Source of the DNA: Palsa-506 sp963786975
GTDB lineage: Bacteria; Actinomycetota; Actinomycetes; Streptosporangiales; Streptosporangiaceae
Length of the DNA stretch: 64,000 bases
Assembly (NCBI GenBank): GCA_963786975.1
Contig: CAWBBE010000010.1
Span: 1-64,000, forward strand
Direction of reading: 5' to 3'
In this document: positions 26,183 to 36,576 of the stretch, one piece after another
Layout: every line of letters begins with the position of its first letter
Numbering within the stretch: the first letter of the stretch is position 1
The notes under the pieces: generated by a model
The model's input: the letters and a program-made list of their open reading frames with translations, nothing else
Database searches by the model: none
Told to the model about the DNA's origin: nothing
Translations under genes and position numbers: made by a program

Positions 26183-26842
26183 ATGAGCCGACGGTATGAC
26201 TGCGCCGACGCGTCCGAGCGCACCGCTGGGATCCACGGGGCCGTCGCCGCTGTCCGCCAGGGCGAGCTCATCGTGCTGCCGACGGACACGGTGTACGGAC
26301 TCGGCGCCGATGCGTTCAGCCCGGACGCGGTAACCAGCCTGCTGGCCGCGAAGGGGCGGGGCAGGAGCATGCCGCCGCCGGTGCTGGTCGGCTCGGTCCG
26401 GGCGGGTGTCGCCCTGATCGATGACCTCGGGCCGTACGGGAAGGACCTGATCGACGAATTCTGGCCAGGCGGGCTGACCCTGGTCTGCCGCGCGACCCCG
26501 ACCCTGCACTGGGACCTGGGTGACACCCTGGGCACCGTCGCGGTCCGGATGCCGCTGCATCCGGTCGCCCTCGAGCTGCTGAAGGAAACCGGGCCGCTCG
26601 CCGTGAGCAGCGCCAACCGCACCGGCTCGGCGGCTGCCATCACGGCCGCCGAGGCGGAGGACCAGCTCGGCGACACGGTCGCCGTCTACCTGGACGGCGG
26701 CGAGTGCGCCGGGCCGGTCCCGTCCACGATCGTCGACCTGACCGGGGGACTGCCGCGGCTGCTGCGCACCGGCGCGGTGCCGGTGGAGAAGTTGCGCGAG
26801 GTGGCCAACGTCACCACCGATGAGGATGCCGCGCCCTACTAG
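26183..26842 (+). CDS. tsaC: L-threonylcarbamoyladenylate synthase (Sua5/YrdC/YwlC)
   Basis: The protein has 219 residues. It makes threonylcarbamoyl-AMP from Thr, bicarbonate and ATP, the first step of t6A37 tRNA modification. Family motifs: GELIVLPTDTVYGLGADA with the conserved KxR-type site in AAKGRGRSMPPPVLV, WPGGLTLVC, VAVRMPLHP and the SSAN motif in LAVSSANRTGSAA. It lacks the Sua5 C-terminal domain, so it is the short form. It lies between prmC and wecA as in related genomes. Confidence 0.95.
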   Translation: MSRRYDCADASERTAGIHGAVAAVRQGELIVLPTDTVYGLGADAFSPDAVTSLLAAKGRGRSMPPPVLVGSVRAGVALIDDLGPYGKDLIDEFWPGGLTLVCRATPTLHWDLGDTLGTVAVRMPLHPVALELLKETGPLAVSSANRTGSAAAITAAEAEDQLGDTVAVYLDGGECAGPVPSTIVDLTGGLPRLLRTGAVPVEKLREVANVTTDEDAAPY

Positions 26843-26900
26843 CGGCCAGCCGGGCCGGGCCGGGCTGGCCGGGCCGGGCCCGGCTCTTTACAAGGTGCTC

Positions 26901-26906
26901 TAGAGT
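26901..26906 (+). promoter_or_regulatory. -10 box before the wecA leader peptide
   Basis: TAGAGT lies 7 bases before an ATG at 26914, so the transcript probably begins at that ATG. Confidence 0.45.
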
Positions 26907-26913
26907 TGCCGTA

Positions 26914-26943
26914 ATGCTCGTCACACTCGCCTGGACCGGGTGA
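26914..26943 (+). CDS. possible nine-residue leader peptide of wecA
   Basis: ATG CTC GTC ACA CTC GCC TGG ACC GGG TGA encodes MLVTLAWTG. It has a -10 box at leaderless distance, and its TGA overlaps the GTG start of wecA (GTGA). The layout suggests that translation of wecA is coupled to this short frame. Proof would need transcript-start and ribosome-profiling data. Confidence 0.4.
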   Translation: MLVTLAWTG

Positions 26944-28186
26944 ATGCCGTGCGCGAGTACCTGCTCACGGTGCTGATCGCGGCCGCTGTCACCTACCTGC
27001 TCACCCCGCTGGTGCGCCGCGGGGCAATGGCAGTTGGCGCCATGCACGCCGGCCGTGACCGGGATGTGCACGTCGAGCCGGTCCCGCTGCTCGGCGGCCT
27101 GGCCATGTACGGCGGCCTGGCCGCCGGGCTGCTGGTCGCCGCCCAGGTCGAGCCGCTGCGTGAGGTGTTCGCCGGCACCAAGGTGCTGCCCGGCCTGCTG
27201 CTGGCCGGCGGGCTCATCGTGGTGGTCGGCTTCGTGGACGACCGGTGGCGGCTGAACCCGGCCAGCAAGCTGGCCGGGCAGGTGGCGGCGGGCGCCGTGG
27301 TGGTCTGGAGCGGCGCTCAGGTGAGCTGGCTGCCGCAGCCGGGCGGCGGCACGCTGATCCTCACCCAGGACCAGGCGACGGCGCTGACCATCCTGGTCGT
27401 GGTGGCCACGATCAACGCGGTCAACTTCATCGACGGGCTGGACGGCCTCGCGGCCGGCATCGTCGGGATCGGCGCCACCGCCTTCTTCCTCTACTACTAC
27501 ACGCTGACCAAGCGGCTTGGCCTGGGCGAGCAGACCGGCCCGGCGCTGGCGTCCGCGGTGCTGGCCGGCATCTGCATCGGGTTCGTGCCGCACAACTCCT
27601 ATCCGGCCAGGATCTTCATGGGCGACACCGGCGCGATGCTGCTCGGCCTGCTGCTCGCCTACGCGCCGATCTCCAGCATCGCCTCGCTGGACTACCAGAG
27701 CCTGACCACCCGGGCCGCCTACCGGGCCGGCGCCCGAACCGGTTCCCCGAGATCCTGCCGCTGCTGCTGCCCGCCGCCATCCTCGTCATCCCCTACGCGG
27801 ATCTGCTGCTCGCCGTCGTGCGCCGGACCAGGGCGGGCAAGTCGCCGTTCGCGCCGGACCGCAAGCACCTGCATCACCGGCTGCTGGACATCGGCCACTC
27901 GCACCGGTCCAGCGTGCTGATCATGTACCTGTGGGCGACGCTGTTCTCCGGCACCGTGGTCTGGCTGTCGATTGCCAACACCCAGATCTTCGTGCTGGCG
28001 GTGGCGACCGCTGGCGCGGTGCTCACGCTGCTGCTGATGTCGATGCCCAGGCTCCGGTGGTGGGACCGGCGGGGACCAGGGCAGCCGGCCAGCCGGGCCG
28101 GCCCGGCCGGCGGCCCCGGGCCGCAGCCCGGCGGCGAGCCGCTGGCACCGCTCGCCGCGGGCGAGCATGCCAGCCGTTCGCGCTGA
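26940..28186 (+). CDS. wecA: UDP-GlcNAc:polyprenyl-phosphate GlcNAc-1-P transferase, frameshifted
   Basis: This is an integral membrane enzyme of the MraY/WecA family that starts cell-wall polymer synthesis by loading GlcNAc-1-phosphate onto decaprenyl phosphate. Motifs in order: VPLLGGLAMYGGL, the Mg site VGFVDDRWRLNPASKLAG, NAVNFIDGLDGLAAG, IFMGDTGAMLLG and HLHHRLLDIGHSHRSS. About ten hydrophobic helices are visible. One base is missing near 27733-27736 (the stretch that should read NRFPEILPLLLPAAIL is in another frame), so the first frame dies at 27920. Both halves are well conserved. Starts GTG 26940 and GTG 26949 are both possible. Confidence 0.9.
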
Positions 28187-28614
28187 GCAAAACGGTCTCG
28201 CGCGTGCATGCCGCCGGCGTGGGTAGTAATCAGGTGAGACGCGCCAGCCCCGGCAAAGCCGGGCCAGCGCGACCGGCGTGGCGCCCGCAGCAGTGGCCGG
28301 CACCGCAGTTGCGGTACGAAGCCGGGCGGCCATGGCGCGATTGCGAGTGCGCGCGTTTCCTGTCCTTTGTCAGCAATGGGCGATGTTCGTCACGATAGGT
28401 GACCCCCTGAGCCCATCGTCCGGGAGCTTGTGATATCTTTCACGAGCACCCGCTGGAAGTTGAGTGAGTTAATCGTGATACCTTTCGCTCACCTGGCAGC
28501 GGTGCCGCGCCGCCGTCGCGGCTCGGTCGGCTGCCGGCACCTGGGTGCGGGGTAATCAGCTGGTCATCTCCGCAGGTCAGGAAATCCTCCGTCGAGTCCC
28601 CCGGAGTCCTATAG
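28187..28614 (+). other. upstream region of the ATP synthase operon
   Basis: No gene is seen in these 428 bases. They should carry the promoter of the atp operon. The region 28385-28500 is less GC-rich and contains a CRP-like dyad at 28429 and a second GTCAC-GATAG-GTGAC dyad near 28389-28402. Confidence 0.55.
28429..28444 (+). promoter_or_regulatory. CRP-like site upstream of the atp operon
   Basis: TGTGATATCTTTCACG matches the TGTGA-N6-TCACA consensus of CRP/FNR-family regulators in all but the last base. It lies about 170 bases before the first atp gene. Control of energy genes by a cAMP-receptor-type protein would make sense but is inference. Confidence 0.45.
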
Positions 28615-29019
28615 ATGCTGACGAACTATGCCCGGATCCTCCGCAGGTCAGCTGTCGTGACAGCGGCCGCGGCGGTGGTCATGGTCGCGCTCAGCACTGC
28701 CATCGGCGGCGGCAAGGGCACCCTCGGGGCGCTGCTCGGCATCGCGATCGTGGCCGCGTTCTTCGCGGTCAGCGTGATCGCGGTGGGAGCGGCGGCGCGG
28801 GTGAGCCCGCAAGCCATGATGGCGACGGCCCTGGCTACCTACATGGTGAAGATCCTGCTGCTGCTCGTGTTCGTGTCCCGGTTCAGCGATTCGACGGCCT
28901 TCAACCCCCGGCTCTTCGGGCTGACCGCGATCGTCTGCATCCTGGCCTGGAGCGCCGCGCAGGTCACCTCGGCGCTCCGGCTCAGGATCGCGTATGTCGA
29001 GCCGGACGGAGAACGGTGA
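28615..29019 (+). CDS. atpI: AtpI-like small membrane protein
   Basis: The protein has 134 residues (ATG 28615) and four hydrophobic helices: SAVVTAAAAVVMVALSTAIG, GALLGIAIVAAFFAVSVIAV, MVKILLLLVFVSRF and LTAIVCILAWSAAQVTSAL. Proteins of this kind open actinobacterial atp operons and are thought to help assemble the c-ring. The short hydrophilic C-terminus ends close to the next gene. Confidence 0.75.
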   Translation: MLTNYARILRRSAVVTAAAAVVMVALSTAIGGGKGTLGALLGIAIVAAFFAVSVIAVGAAARVSPQAMMATALATYMVKILLLLVFVSRFSDSTAFNPRLFGLTAIVCILAWSAAQVTSALRLRIAYVEPDGER

Positions 29020-29107
29020 CCCATGCGGCACAATCAGGACCTGGACGGCGTATCGCGGCCCATGCAGAACGCTGTTGCGGACGGCTCCCGGGCGTGGCGG
29101 GCCGGTC

Positions 29108-29338
29108 ATGAGCAGCCACGAGACCGGCCCGAAGGACAGGAACAATCCGCCTGGCGCGCCGAACGCGAGTGCCGGCTGGGCGATCACCAGCTACCTGATC
29201 GGGGGGATGATCTGCTACGGCGGGATCGGCTGGCTGATCGGGCGATGGACCGGGATCGCGGTGCTGTTCCCGATCGGCATACTGTTCGGCCTGGGCCTGG
29301 CTCTTGCGCTGGTCATCTTCCGGTACGCGCGGCCCTGA
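29108..29338 (+). CDS. AtpZ/AtpI-family protein
   Basis: The protein has 76 residues from ATG 29108. A hydrophilic Asn/Pro-rich N-terminus is followed by two helices (ITSYLIGGMICYGGIGWLIG and VLFPIGILFGLGLALALVIF) with the short loop typical of AtpZ/F1Fo-ATPase subunit I-like proteins. It sits between the AtpI-like gene and atpB; a role in ion supply or c-ring assembly is known for related AtpZ/AtpI pairs and is inferred here. Confidence 0.7.
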   Translation: MSSHETGPKDRNNPPGAPNASAGWAITSYLIGGMICYGGIGWLIGRWTGIAVLFPIGILFGLGLALALVIFRYARP

Positions 29339-29437
29339 TCGCGGCGCCGCGGGCCGGCCGGACCCGGGCATCCGGGTCGTCCACATGTCGGGCGGGCCAC
29401 CGGGCTGCCACCGGGCGAGCTGTCGGAGGGGCACGCG

Positions 29438-30247
29438 GTGAGTAACTTCGGGGCGATCACGACGGCCAGCGGATGCCATATCTTCAGCGGGTGCGGCTAT
29501 CCCGCACCGTCGATCAGCGCGTTCTTCTTCAAGCCGATCTTCTCCATCGGAAGCTTCCACTTCACCAAGCCGATGCTGCTCGCGCTGGTCTGCGCGGGCA
29601 TCGTGGTGGCGTTCTTCGGGTTCGCTTTCGCCAAGCCCAAGCTCATTCCGCGCGGTGCGCAGAACGTCGCCGAGCTCGGCGTGCTGTTCGTCCGGGATCA
29701 GATATTGCGACCGCAGCTCGGCAAGAAGGGCGACCGCTTCCTGCCGTTCATCGTCGCGATCTTCTTCTTCGTCTGGGTCATGAACATCATGGGGATCATC
29801 CCGCTGGTGGAGTTTCCCGCGACGTCCAAGATCGCGTTCCCGCTGGCGCTGACCCTGATGGTCTGGGTCACCTACATCTCGCTGGGCATCAGGTACCAGG
29901 GGCCGGTCGGCTACTTCAAGAACATGGCGGTCCCGGCGGGCGCGCCGTGGTGGATCCTGCCGCTGCTGAGCCCGATCGAGCTGCTGTCGAACATCATCGT
30001 GCGGCCGTTCACGCTCACGATCCGGCTGTTCGCCAACATGCTGGCCGGCCACCTGCTGCTGCTGGTGTTCGCGCTGGCCTCCTGGTACCTGTTCAGCCTC
30101 TCGGTCGGCCTGCTCTTCGCGGCGACCTCGTTCGTCATGACGATTGTGCTGACCGGCCTGGAGGTGCTGATCCAGGCGCTGCAGGCATTCATCTTCGCGA
30201 CCCTGACTGCGTTCTACTTCGCGGACGCGATGGAGTCATCGCACTGA
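29438..30247 (+). CDS. atpB: ATP synthase subunit a
   Basis: The protein has 269 residues (GTG 29438). It is the membrane stator subunit that provides the two proton half-channels. The essential Arg lies in TLTIRLFANMLAGHLLLLV, and the later helix LIQALQAFIFATLTAFYFADA is the other conserved channel helix. Five to six membrane helices are visible. The extended N-terminus with two Cys (CHIFSGCGYP) faces outside. Confidence 0.97.
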   Translation: MSNFGAITTASGCHIFSGCGYPAPSISAFFFKPIFSIGSFHFTKPMLLALVCAGIVVAFFGFAFAKPKLIPRGAQNVAELGVLFVRDQILRPQLGKKGDRFLPFIVAIFFFVWVMNIMGIIPLVEFPATSKIAFPLALTLMVWVTYISLGIRYQGPVGYFKNMAVPAGAPWWILPLLSPIELLSNIIVRPFTLTIRLFANMLAGHLLLLVFALASWYLFSLSVGLLFAATSFVMTIVLTGLEVLIQALQAFIFATLTAFYFADAMESSH

Positions 30248-30322
30248 ACCGACTCGACCCTGAACCGACTCAACCAGAGCCCCGGCGGGAAGAGCCGCCG
30301 ACCGGAAGCAAGGAACCTACAC

Positions 30323-30574
30323 ATGCATCACGTGGCCATCGTTCTAGCGGCTAGCACAACCACCATTCATATCCAGAATCTTGGCGCGCTCGTCTACGGT
30401 CTGGCAGCGATCGGCCCCGGTATCGGCATCGGCCTGGTCTTCGGCCATGCCATCGAGGCGATGGCCCGCCAGCCCGAGGCAACCGGCCTGATCACCACGT
30501 ATATGTGGATCGGATTCGCGCTGACCGAGGCGCTCGCGCTGATCGGCATCGCGGTCCCGTTCTTCATCAAATGA
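30323..30574 (+). CDS. atpE: ATP synthase subunit c
   Basis: The protein has 83 residues (ATG 30323, AAGGAA upstream). It is a hairpin of two helices: the first is Gly-rich (LAAIGPGIGIGLVFGHA), the polar loop is ARQPE, and the second carries the proton-binding Glu in GFALTEALALIG. The absence of extra ion ligands indicates proton coupling. Confidence 0.97.
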   Translation: MHHVAIVLAASTTTIHIQNLGALVYGLAAIGPGIGIGLVFGHAIEAMARQPEATGLITTYMWIGFALTEALALIGIAVPFFIK

Positions 30575-30599
30575 GGCCCAGGCCGGAGAGGTAGCCGCC

Positions 30600-31151
30600 A
30601 TGATGCACCTGGCGCAAGCGCAGCAGAACCCCCTGGTGCCCGACATTACCGAGCTGATCATCGGGGCTGTCGCGTTCCTCGTCGTCTTCGGCTTGCTCGG
30701 CAAGGTGCTGCTGCCGAGGATCACCAAGGTGCTGGCCGAGCGCACCGACGCGATCGAGGGCGGGCTGCACCGTGCCGAGGAAGCCCAGGCCGAGGCGAAG
30801 CGGACGCTGGACCAGTACCGGGCCCAGCTGGCCGAGGCCAGGCACGAGGCCTCCCGGCTCCGCGAGGATGCCCGGGAGCAGGGCGCCCAGATCAAGGCGG
30901 AACTGCGCGCCGAGGGCGAGGCCGAGCGGCAGCGCATCGTCGAGGCGGCACAGGCCCAGCTCGCCGCTGACCGGCAGCAGGCGATCACCGCGCTGCGGGC
31001 CGAGATCGGCGCGCTCGCGGTGGACCTGGCCAGCCGGGTTGTCGGCGAGTCGCTGGAAGACGAGGCCAGGCAGCGCCGGACCGTCGACCGGTTCCTTGCC
31101 CAGCTGGAGGAGCAGCCCGGGAATTCCGCCGCGGCCAGGGCCTCATCGTGA
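30600..31151 (+). CDS. atpF: ATP synthase subunit b
   Basis: The protein has 183 residues. One N-terminal membrane helix (ELIIGAVAFLVVFGLLGKVL) is followed by a long charged coiled coil (about 40-150) that forms the peripheral stalk. The last codons overlap the atpH start by four bases (GTGA), which indicates coupled translation. Confidence 0.96.
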   Translation: MMHLAQAQQNPLVPDITELIIGAVAFLVVFGLLGKVLLPRITKVLAERTDAIEGGLHRAEEAQAEAKRTLDQYRAQLAEARHEASRLREDAREQGAQIKAELRAEGEAERQRIVEAAQAQLAADRQQAITALRAEIGALAVDLASRVVGESLEDEARQRRTVDRFLAQLEEQPGNSAAARASS

Positions 31152-31957
31152 GAGGGGCGAGCCGGGCTTCGCTGGCCGAGGCCAGGGAGCGGCTGACCGC
31201 GGCGGCTACCGGCCGCGGCGCCGGGCAGCTCGGCGATGAGCTCTTCGCCGTGACCGGGGTGCTCGACCGCGAGGCAGGCCTGCGCAGGCTGCTGTCCGAC
31301 CCGTCCCGCCCGGCCGCCGCCAAGGCCGCGCTGGCCGGGACCGTGTTCGGCGGGAAGGTCTCGGCCGCGACGCTGGAGGTGATAGCCGGCCTCGCCGGGG
31401 GCCGCTGGTCGGCGCCTGGCGACCTGGCCGACGCCGCCGAGCAGCTCGCGGTGCTGGCGGTCATCGAAGGCGCGGAGGAAGCGGGCACGCTGGATGAGCT
31501 TGAGGACGAGCTCTTCAGGTTCGCCCGGATCGTCGACGCCGAGCCGGATCTGCGAGTCGCGCTTTCCAGCCCGTTCATCGCGCCGGAGCGCAAGCAGCAG
31601 CTGCTTGACGCGCTGCTGGCCGGCAAGGTCACGCCGCCAGCGCTGCGCCTGATCACCGAGGCGGCTTTCCACCCGCGGGGACGTAGCCTGGACAAGAGCC
31701 TGGACGAATACGCGGGCCTGGCGGCGCAGCGGCGCGAGCGGCTGGTCGCCGAGGTGCACGTGGCGGCCGAGCTCAGCGAGGAGCAGCGCAGCAGGCTGGC
31801 CGCGGCACTGGCGGCCGCCTACGGCCACGAAGTCCACCTCAATGTCGTGCTCGACCCGGAGGTCATCGGCGGGATATCGGTCCGGATCGCCGATGAGCTC
31901 ATCGACGGGAGCACCGCGACCCGGCTGGCAGTGCTCCGGCGCAGGCTGGCCGCCTGA
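31148..31957 (+). CDS. atpH: ATP synthase subunit delta
   Basis: The protein has 269 residues (GTG 31148). It joins the peripheral stalk to the top of F1. It is about 90 residues longer than the E. coli protein, as is usual in actinobacteria. The OSCP/delta signature is at the C-terminus (HLNVVLDPEVIGGISVRIADELIDGS), preceded by helical repeats (SSPFIAPERKQQLLDALLAG). Confidence 0.95.
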   Translation: MRGASRASLAEARERLTAAATGRGAGQLGDELFAVTGVLDREAGLRRLLSDPSRPAAAKAALAGTVFGGKVSAATLEVIAGLAGGRWSAPGDLADAAEQLAVLAVIEGAEEAGTLDELEDELFRFARIVDAEPDLRVALSSPFIAPERKQQLLDALLAGKVTPPALRLITEAAFHPRGRSLDKSLDEYAGLAAQRRERLVAEVHVAAELSEEQRSRLAAALAAAYGHEVHLNVVLDPEVIGGISVRIADELIDGSTATRLAVLRRRLAA

Positions 31958-32029
31958 GCCCGCGGCGCCAGTGGCTGGCACGAGGACGGCGACGGAACAG
32001 ATGAACGAGACGAGAGAGATACGAGGACG

Positions 32030-33682
<1,653 letters not shown>

Positions 33683-33697
33683 GGCGGCAGGCGCGGC

Positions 33698-34606
33698 ATG
33701 GGAGCCCAGCTTCGGCTAGTCAGGCGGCGGATCCGGACCGTCCAGTCCACCGCCAAGATCACCCGCGCGCAGGAACTGATCGCGTCGTCCCGGGTCGTCC
33801 GGGCGCAGCAGCGCGTGCGCGACGCCACGCCCTACGCCCGCGAGCTCACCCGGGCCATCGAGGCCGTGGTCAGCAGGTCGGCCCAGATTGACCACCCGCT
33901 GACCAACGAGCCGGAGCAGGCGTCCCGGGCCGCGGTGCTGATCCTGACCAGTGACCGCGGCTTCTGCGGCGGGTTCAACGCCAGCGTGCTGCGGGAGGCC
34001 CAGGGGCTGCGCGTCCTGCTGGAAGGCCGCGGCATCGAAGTAGTGCCCTACGTTGCCGGGCGCAAGGGCATCAGCTGGCACCGGTTCCGGCAGCGGGAGA
34101 TGGCGGGCGAGTGGAGCGGGTTCTCCGAGGTGCCGGCGCAGCGGAACGCCGCCGAGATCACCAAGACGCTGCTGGACGCGTTCGCCGTGCCGGCCGACGA
34201 GGGTGGCGTGGACGAGATTCACGTCGTCTACACGGAATTCATCTCCATGCTCACCCAGCAGCCGGTCATCCGCCGGATGCTGCCGCTGGAGATCGAGGAA
34301 ACCTCCGAGCCGCCGGACCGGCCAATGCCGATCTACGAATTCGAGCCGTCGCCCGAGGTCGTGCTGGACGCGTTGCTGCCGTGGTACGTGGAAAGCCGGA
34401 TTTTCCACGCCCTGCTCGAATCCGCTGCGGCCGAGATCGCGGCTCGGCGGCGCGCGATGAAATCGGCCACGGACAATGCCAACGACCTGCTCGACGAGCT
34501 CACCCGCGAGGCGAACAAGGCACGGCAGGCGGAGATCACCCAGGAAATCAGCGAGATCGTCGGGGGCGCCAACGCGCTGGCCGAGACGATCGCAGGGAGT
34601 AAGTGA
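33698..34606 (+). CDS. atpG: ATP synthase subunit gamma
   Basis: The protein has 302 residues (ATG 33698). It is the rotor shaft. The N-terminal helix (MGAQLRLVRRRIRTVQSTAKITRAQELIASSR) and the C-terminal helix (MKSATDNANDLLDELTREANKARQAEITQEI) form the coiled coil in the alpha-beta ring; between them is the Rossmann-like part with SDRGFCGGFNASV. The stop overlaps the atpD start as GTGA. Confidence 0.97.
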   Translation: MGAQLRLVRRRIRTVQSTAKITRAQELIASSRVVRAQQRVRDATPYARELTRAIEAVVSRSAQIDHPLTNEPEQASRAAVLILTSDRGFCGGFNASVLREAQGLRVLLEGRGIEVVPYVAGRKGISWHRFRQREMAGEWSGFSEVPAQRNAAEITKTLLDAFAVPADEGGVDEIHVVYTEFISMLTQQPVIRRMLPLEIEETSEPPDRPMPIYEFEPSPEVVLDALLPWYVESRIFHALLESAAAEIAARRRAMKSATDNANDLLDELTREANKARQAEITQEISEIVGGANALAETIAGSK

Positions 34607-36072
34607 GCATTGCCATGACCGCAACCGTAGAGAACCCCGGCACCGCCGGCGGAGATGACACCAGCGCCGGCACCGGCCGCGTAGTGCGGGTCATCGGCCC
34701 GGTGGTGGACGTCGAGTTCCCGGCCACCGGGATTCCCGACATCTACAACGCCCTGCACGTGGACATCACGCTGGCCGGCGAGACGAGGACGCTGACCCTG
34801 GAAGTCGCCCAGGACATCGGCGACAACGTGATCCGCACCATCTCGATGCAGCCGACCGACGGGCTGGTCCGCGGCGCGACGGTAGCCGACACCGGCAGCG
34901 CGATCTCGGTGCCGGTCGGCGACGTCACCAAGGGCCACGTGTTCAACGTCCTCGGCGAGACCCTCGACGTGCCGACCGCGTCGCTGAAGATCACCGAGCG
35001 GTGGGGGATCCACCGGGATCCGCCTGCCTTCGACAAGCTGGAAGGCCGGACCGAGATCCTGGAGACCGGGATCAAGGTGCTCGACCTGCTCACCCCCTAC
35101 GTCAAGGGCGGCAAGATCGGCCTGTTCGGCGGCGCCGGCGTGGGCAAGACCGTGCTGATCCAGGAGATGATCACGCGGGTCGCCAAGACCGCCGGCGTCT
35201 CGGTCTTCGCCGGGGTGGGGGAGCGCACCCGCGAGGGCAACGACCTGTTCATCGAGATGACCGAGTCCGGCGTCATCAAGGACACCGCCCTGGTCTTCGG
35301 CCAGATGGACGAGCCGCCCGGCACCCGGCTCCGGGTCGGGCTGGCCGCGCTGACCATGGCGGAGTACTTCCGCGATGTGCAAGGCCAGGACGTGCTGCTG
35401 TTCATCGACAACATCTTCCGGTTCACCCAGGCCGGCTCCGAGGTATCCACGCTGCTCGGCCGGATGCCGTCGGCGGTGGGCTACCAGCCCACCCTGGCCG
35501 ACGAGATGGGCCAGCTGCAGGAGCGGATCACCTCCACCCGCGGTCACTCGATCACCTCGATGCAGGCCATCTACGTGCCCGCCGACGACATCACCGACCC
35601 GGCACCGCACACCACGTTCGCGCACCTGGACGCGACGACCGTGCTCTCCCGCGAGATCACGCAGAAGGGGATCTTCCCCGCGGTCGACCCGCTCGACTCC
35701 ACCTCGCGGATCCTGGACCCTGTCTACGTGGGCCAGGAACACTACAACGTCGCCCGCGAGGTGCAGCGGATCCTGCAGCGGTACAAGGAACTGCAGGACA
35801 TCATCGCCATCCTCGGCATCGACGAGCTGTCCGAGGAAGACAAGGTCACCGTCCAGCGCGCGCGGCGGATCGAGCGATTCCTGTCCCACCCGATGTACGT
35901 GGCCGAGCAGTTCACCGGCCAGCCTGGCGTGACCGTGCCGCTGGAGGAGACGATCTCCTCCTTCAAAGCGCTCTCCGAGGGCAAGTACGACCACCTTCCC
36001 GAGCAGGCGTTCTTCATGTGTGGCGGGATCGAGGACGTCGAGAAGAAGGCCAAGGAGCTGGAGCGGTCGTGA
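34603..36072 (+). CDS. atpD: ATP synthase subunit beta
   Basis: The protein has 489 residues. GTG 34603 is preferred because AGGGAG lies 6-11 bases upstream; ATG 34615 is in frame too. It is the catalytic F1 subunit: P-loop GLFGGAGVGKTVLIQE, the catalytic Glu in GVGERTREGNDL, Walker B VLLFIDNIFRFTQAGSEVS and the DELSEED hinge (IDELSEEDKVTVQRARR). It ends immediately before the tandem repeats in front of atpC. Confidence 0.98.
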   Translation: MSIAMTATVENPGTAGGDDTSAGTGRVVRVIGPVVDVEFPATGIPDIYNALHVDITLAGETRTLTLEVAQDIGDNVIRTISMQPTDGLVRGATVADTGSAISVPVGDVTKGHVFNVLGETLDVPTASLKITERWGIHRDPPAFDKLEGRTEILETGIKVLDLLTPYVKGGKIGLFGGAGVGKTVLIQEMITRVAKTAGVSVFAGVGERTREGNDLFIEMTESGVIKDTALVFGQMDEPPGTRLRVGLAALTMAEYFRDVQGQDVLLFIDNIFRFTQAGSEVSTLLGRMPSAVGYQPTLADEMGQLQERITSTRGHSITSMQAIYVPADDITDPAPHTTFAHLDATTVLSREITQKGIFPAVDPLDSTSRILDPVYVGQEHYNVAREVQRILQRYKELQDIIAILGIDELSEEDKVTVQRARRIERFLSHPMYVAEQFTGQPGVTVPLEETISSFKALSEGKYDHLPEQAFFMCGGIEDVEKKAKELERS

Positions 36073-36148
36073 CAAGGTCGCGCGAGGTTGGCGTCGTGAC
36101 GGAGTCGCGCGAGGTTGGCGTCGTGACGGAGTCGCGCGAGGTAGCACC
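36069..36148 (+). repeat. three tandem 27-bp units with repeated start signals before atpC
   Basis: From the atpD stop to the atpC start the sequence consists of three nearly identical units of 27, 27 and 26 bases, each with GTGAC at its head and a GCGCGAGG motif inside. Each unit therefore carries a Shine-Dalgarno-like GAGG and ends next to a GTG. The middle GTGs open a short frame (VTESREVGVVTESREVAP) whose TGA overlaps the real atpC GTG. The array is a multiplied translation-initiation region. Confidence 0.85.
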
Positions 36149-36553
36149 GTGACCATGCACGTAGAGCTGGTCACGCCCGAGGGCGCGATCTGGGCCGGTG
36201 ATGCCCAGCGGATCATCGCCAAGACGCTGGACGGGGATATCGGCGTCCTGACCGGCCACGCTCCCGTGCTCGGAATCCTCGCCGAGGGCAGCCTGGTACG
36301 GATCCTGCCCGAGGAGAGCGACGCGGCCGGCCCGGCCGAGCTGCGCGCCGCGGTGGGCGGCGGCTTCCTCGCCGTGGCGGATGACCGGGTGTCGATCCTG
36401 GCCCGTCAGGCGCAGCTGGGCAGCGAAGTGGACCGGGCAGGCGTGCAGGCTGCGCTGGACGCCGCCGAGGAAGCTGCTGGACCGGGTGGCGAGGAAACCA
36501 CGGACGTCCGATACTTCAGAGCGCTGCTCAGGGCCGCCAGCGACCGGGCCTGA
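36149..36553 (+). CDS. atpC: ATP synthase subunit epsilon
   Basis: The protein has 134 residues (GTG 36149; ATG 36155 possible). It belongs to the central stalk and inhibits ATP hydrolysis. The N-terminal beta-sandwich has HVELVTPEGAIWAGDAQRII and the signature GDIGVLTGHAPVLGIL. The C-terminal helical part is acidic and Ala/Gly-rich (DAAEEAAGPGGEETTD). It overlaps a short upstream frame from the repeat array by GTGA, so its translation may be coupled to that frame. Confidence 0.95.
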   Translation: MTMHVELVTPEGAIWAGDAQRIIAKTLDGDIGVLTGHAPVLGILAEGSLVRILPEESDAAGPAELRAAVGGGFLAVADDRVSILARQAQLGSEVDRAGVQAALDAAEEAAGPGGEETTDVRYFRALLRAASDRA

Positions 36554-36576
36554 CGAGGGCCTGCTCGGAGGGCTGG

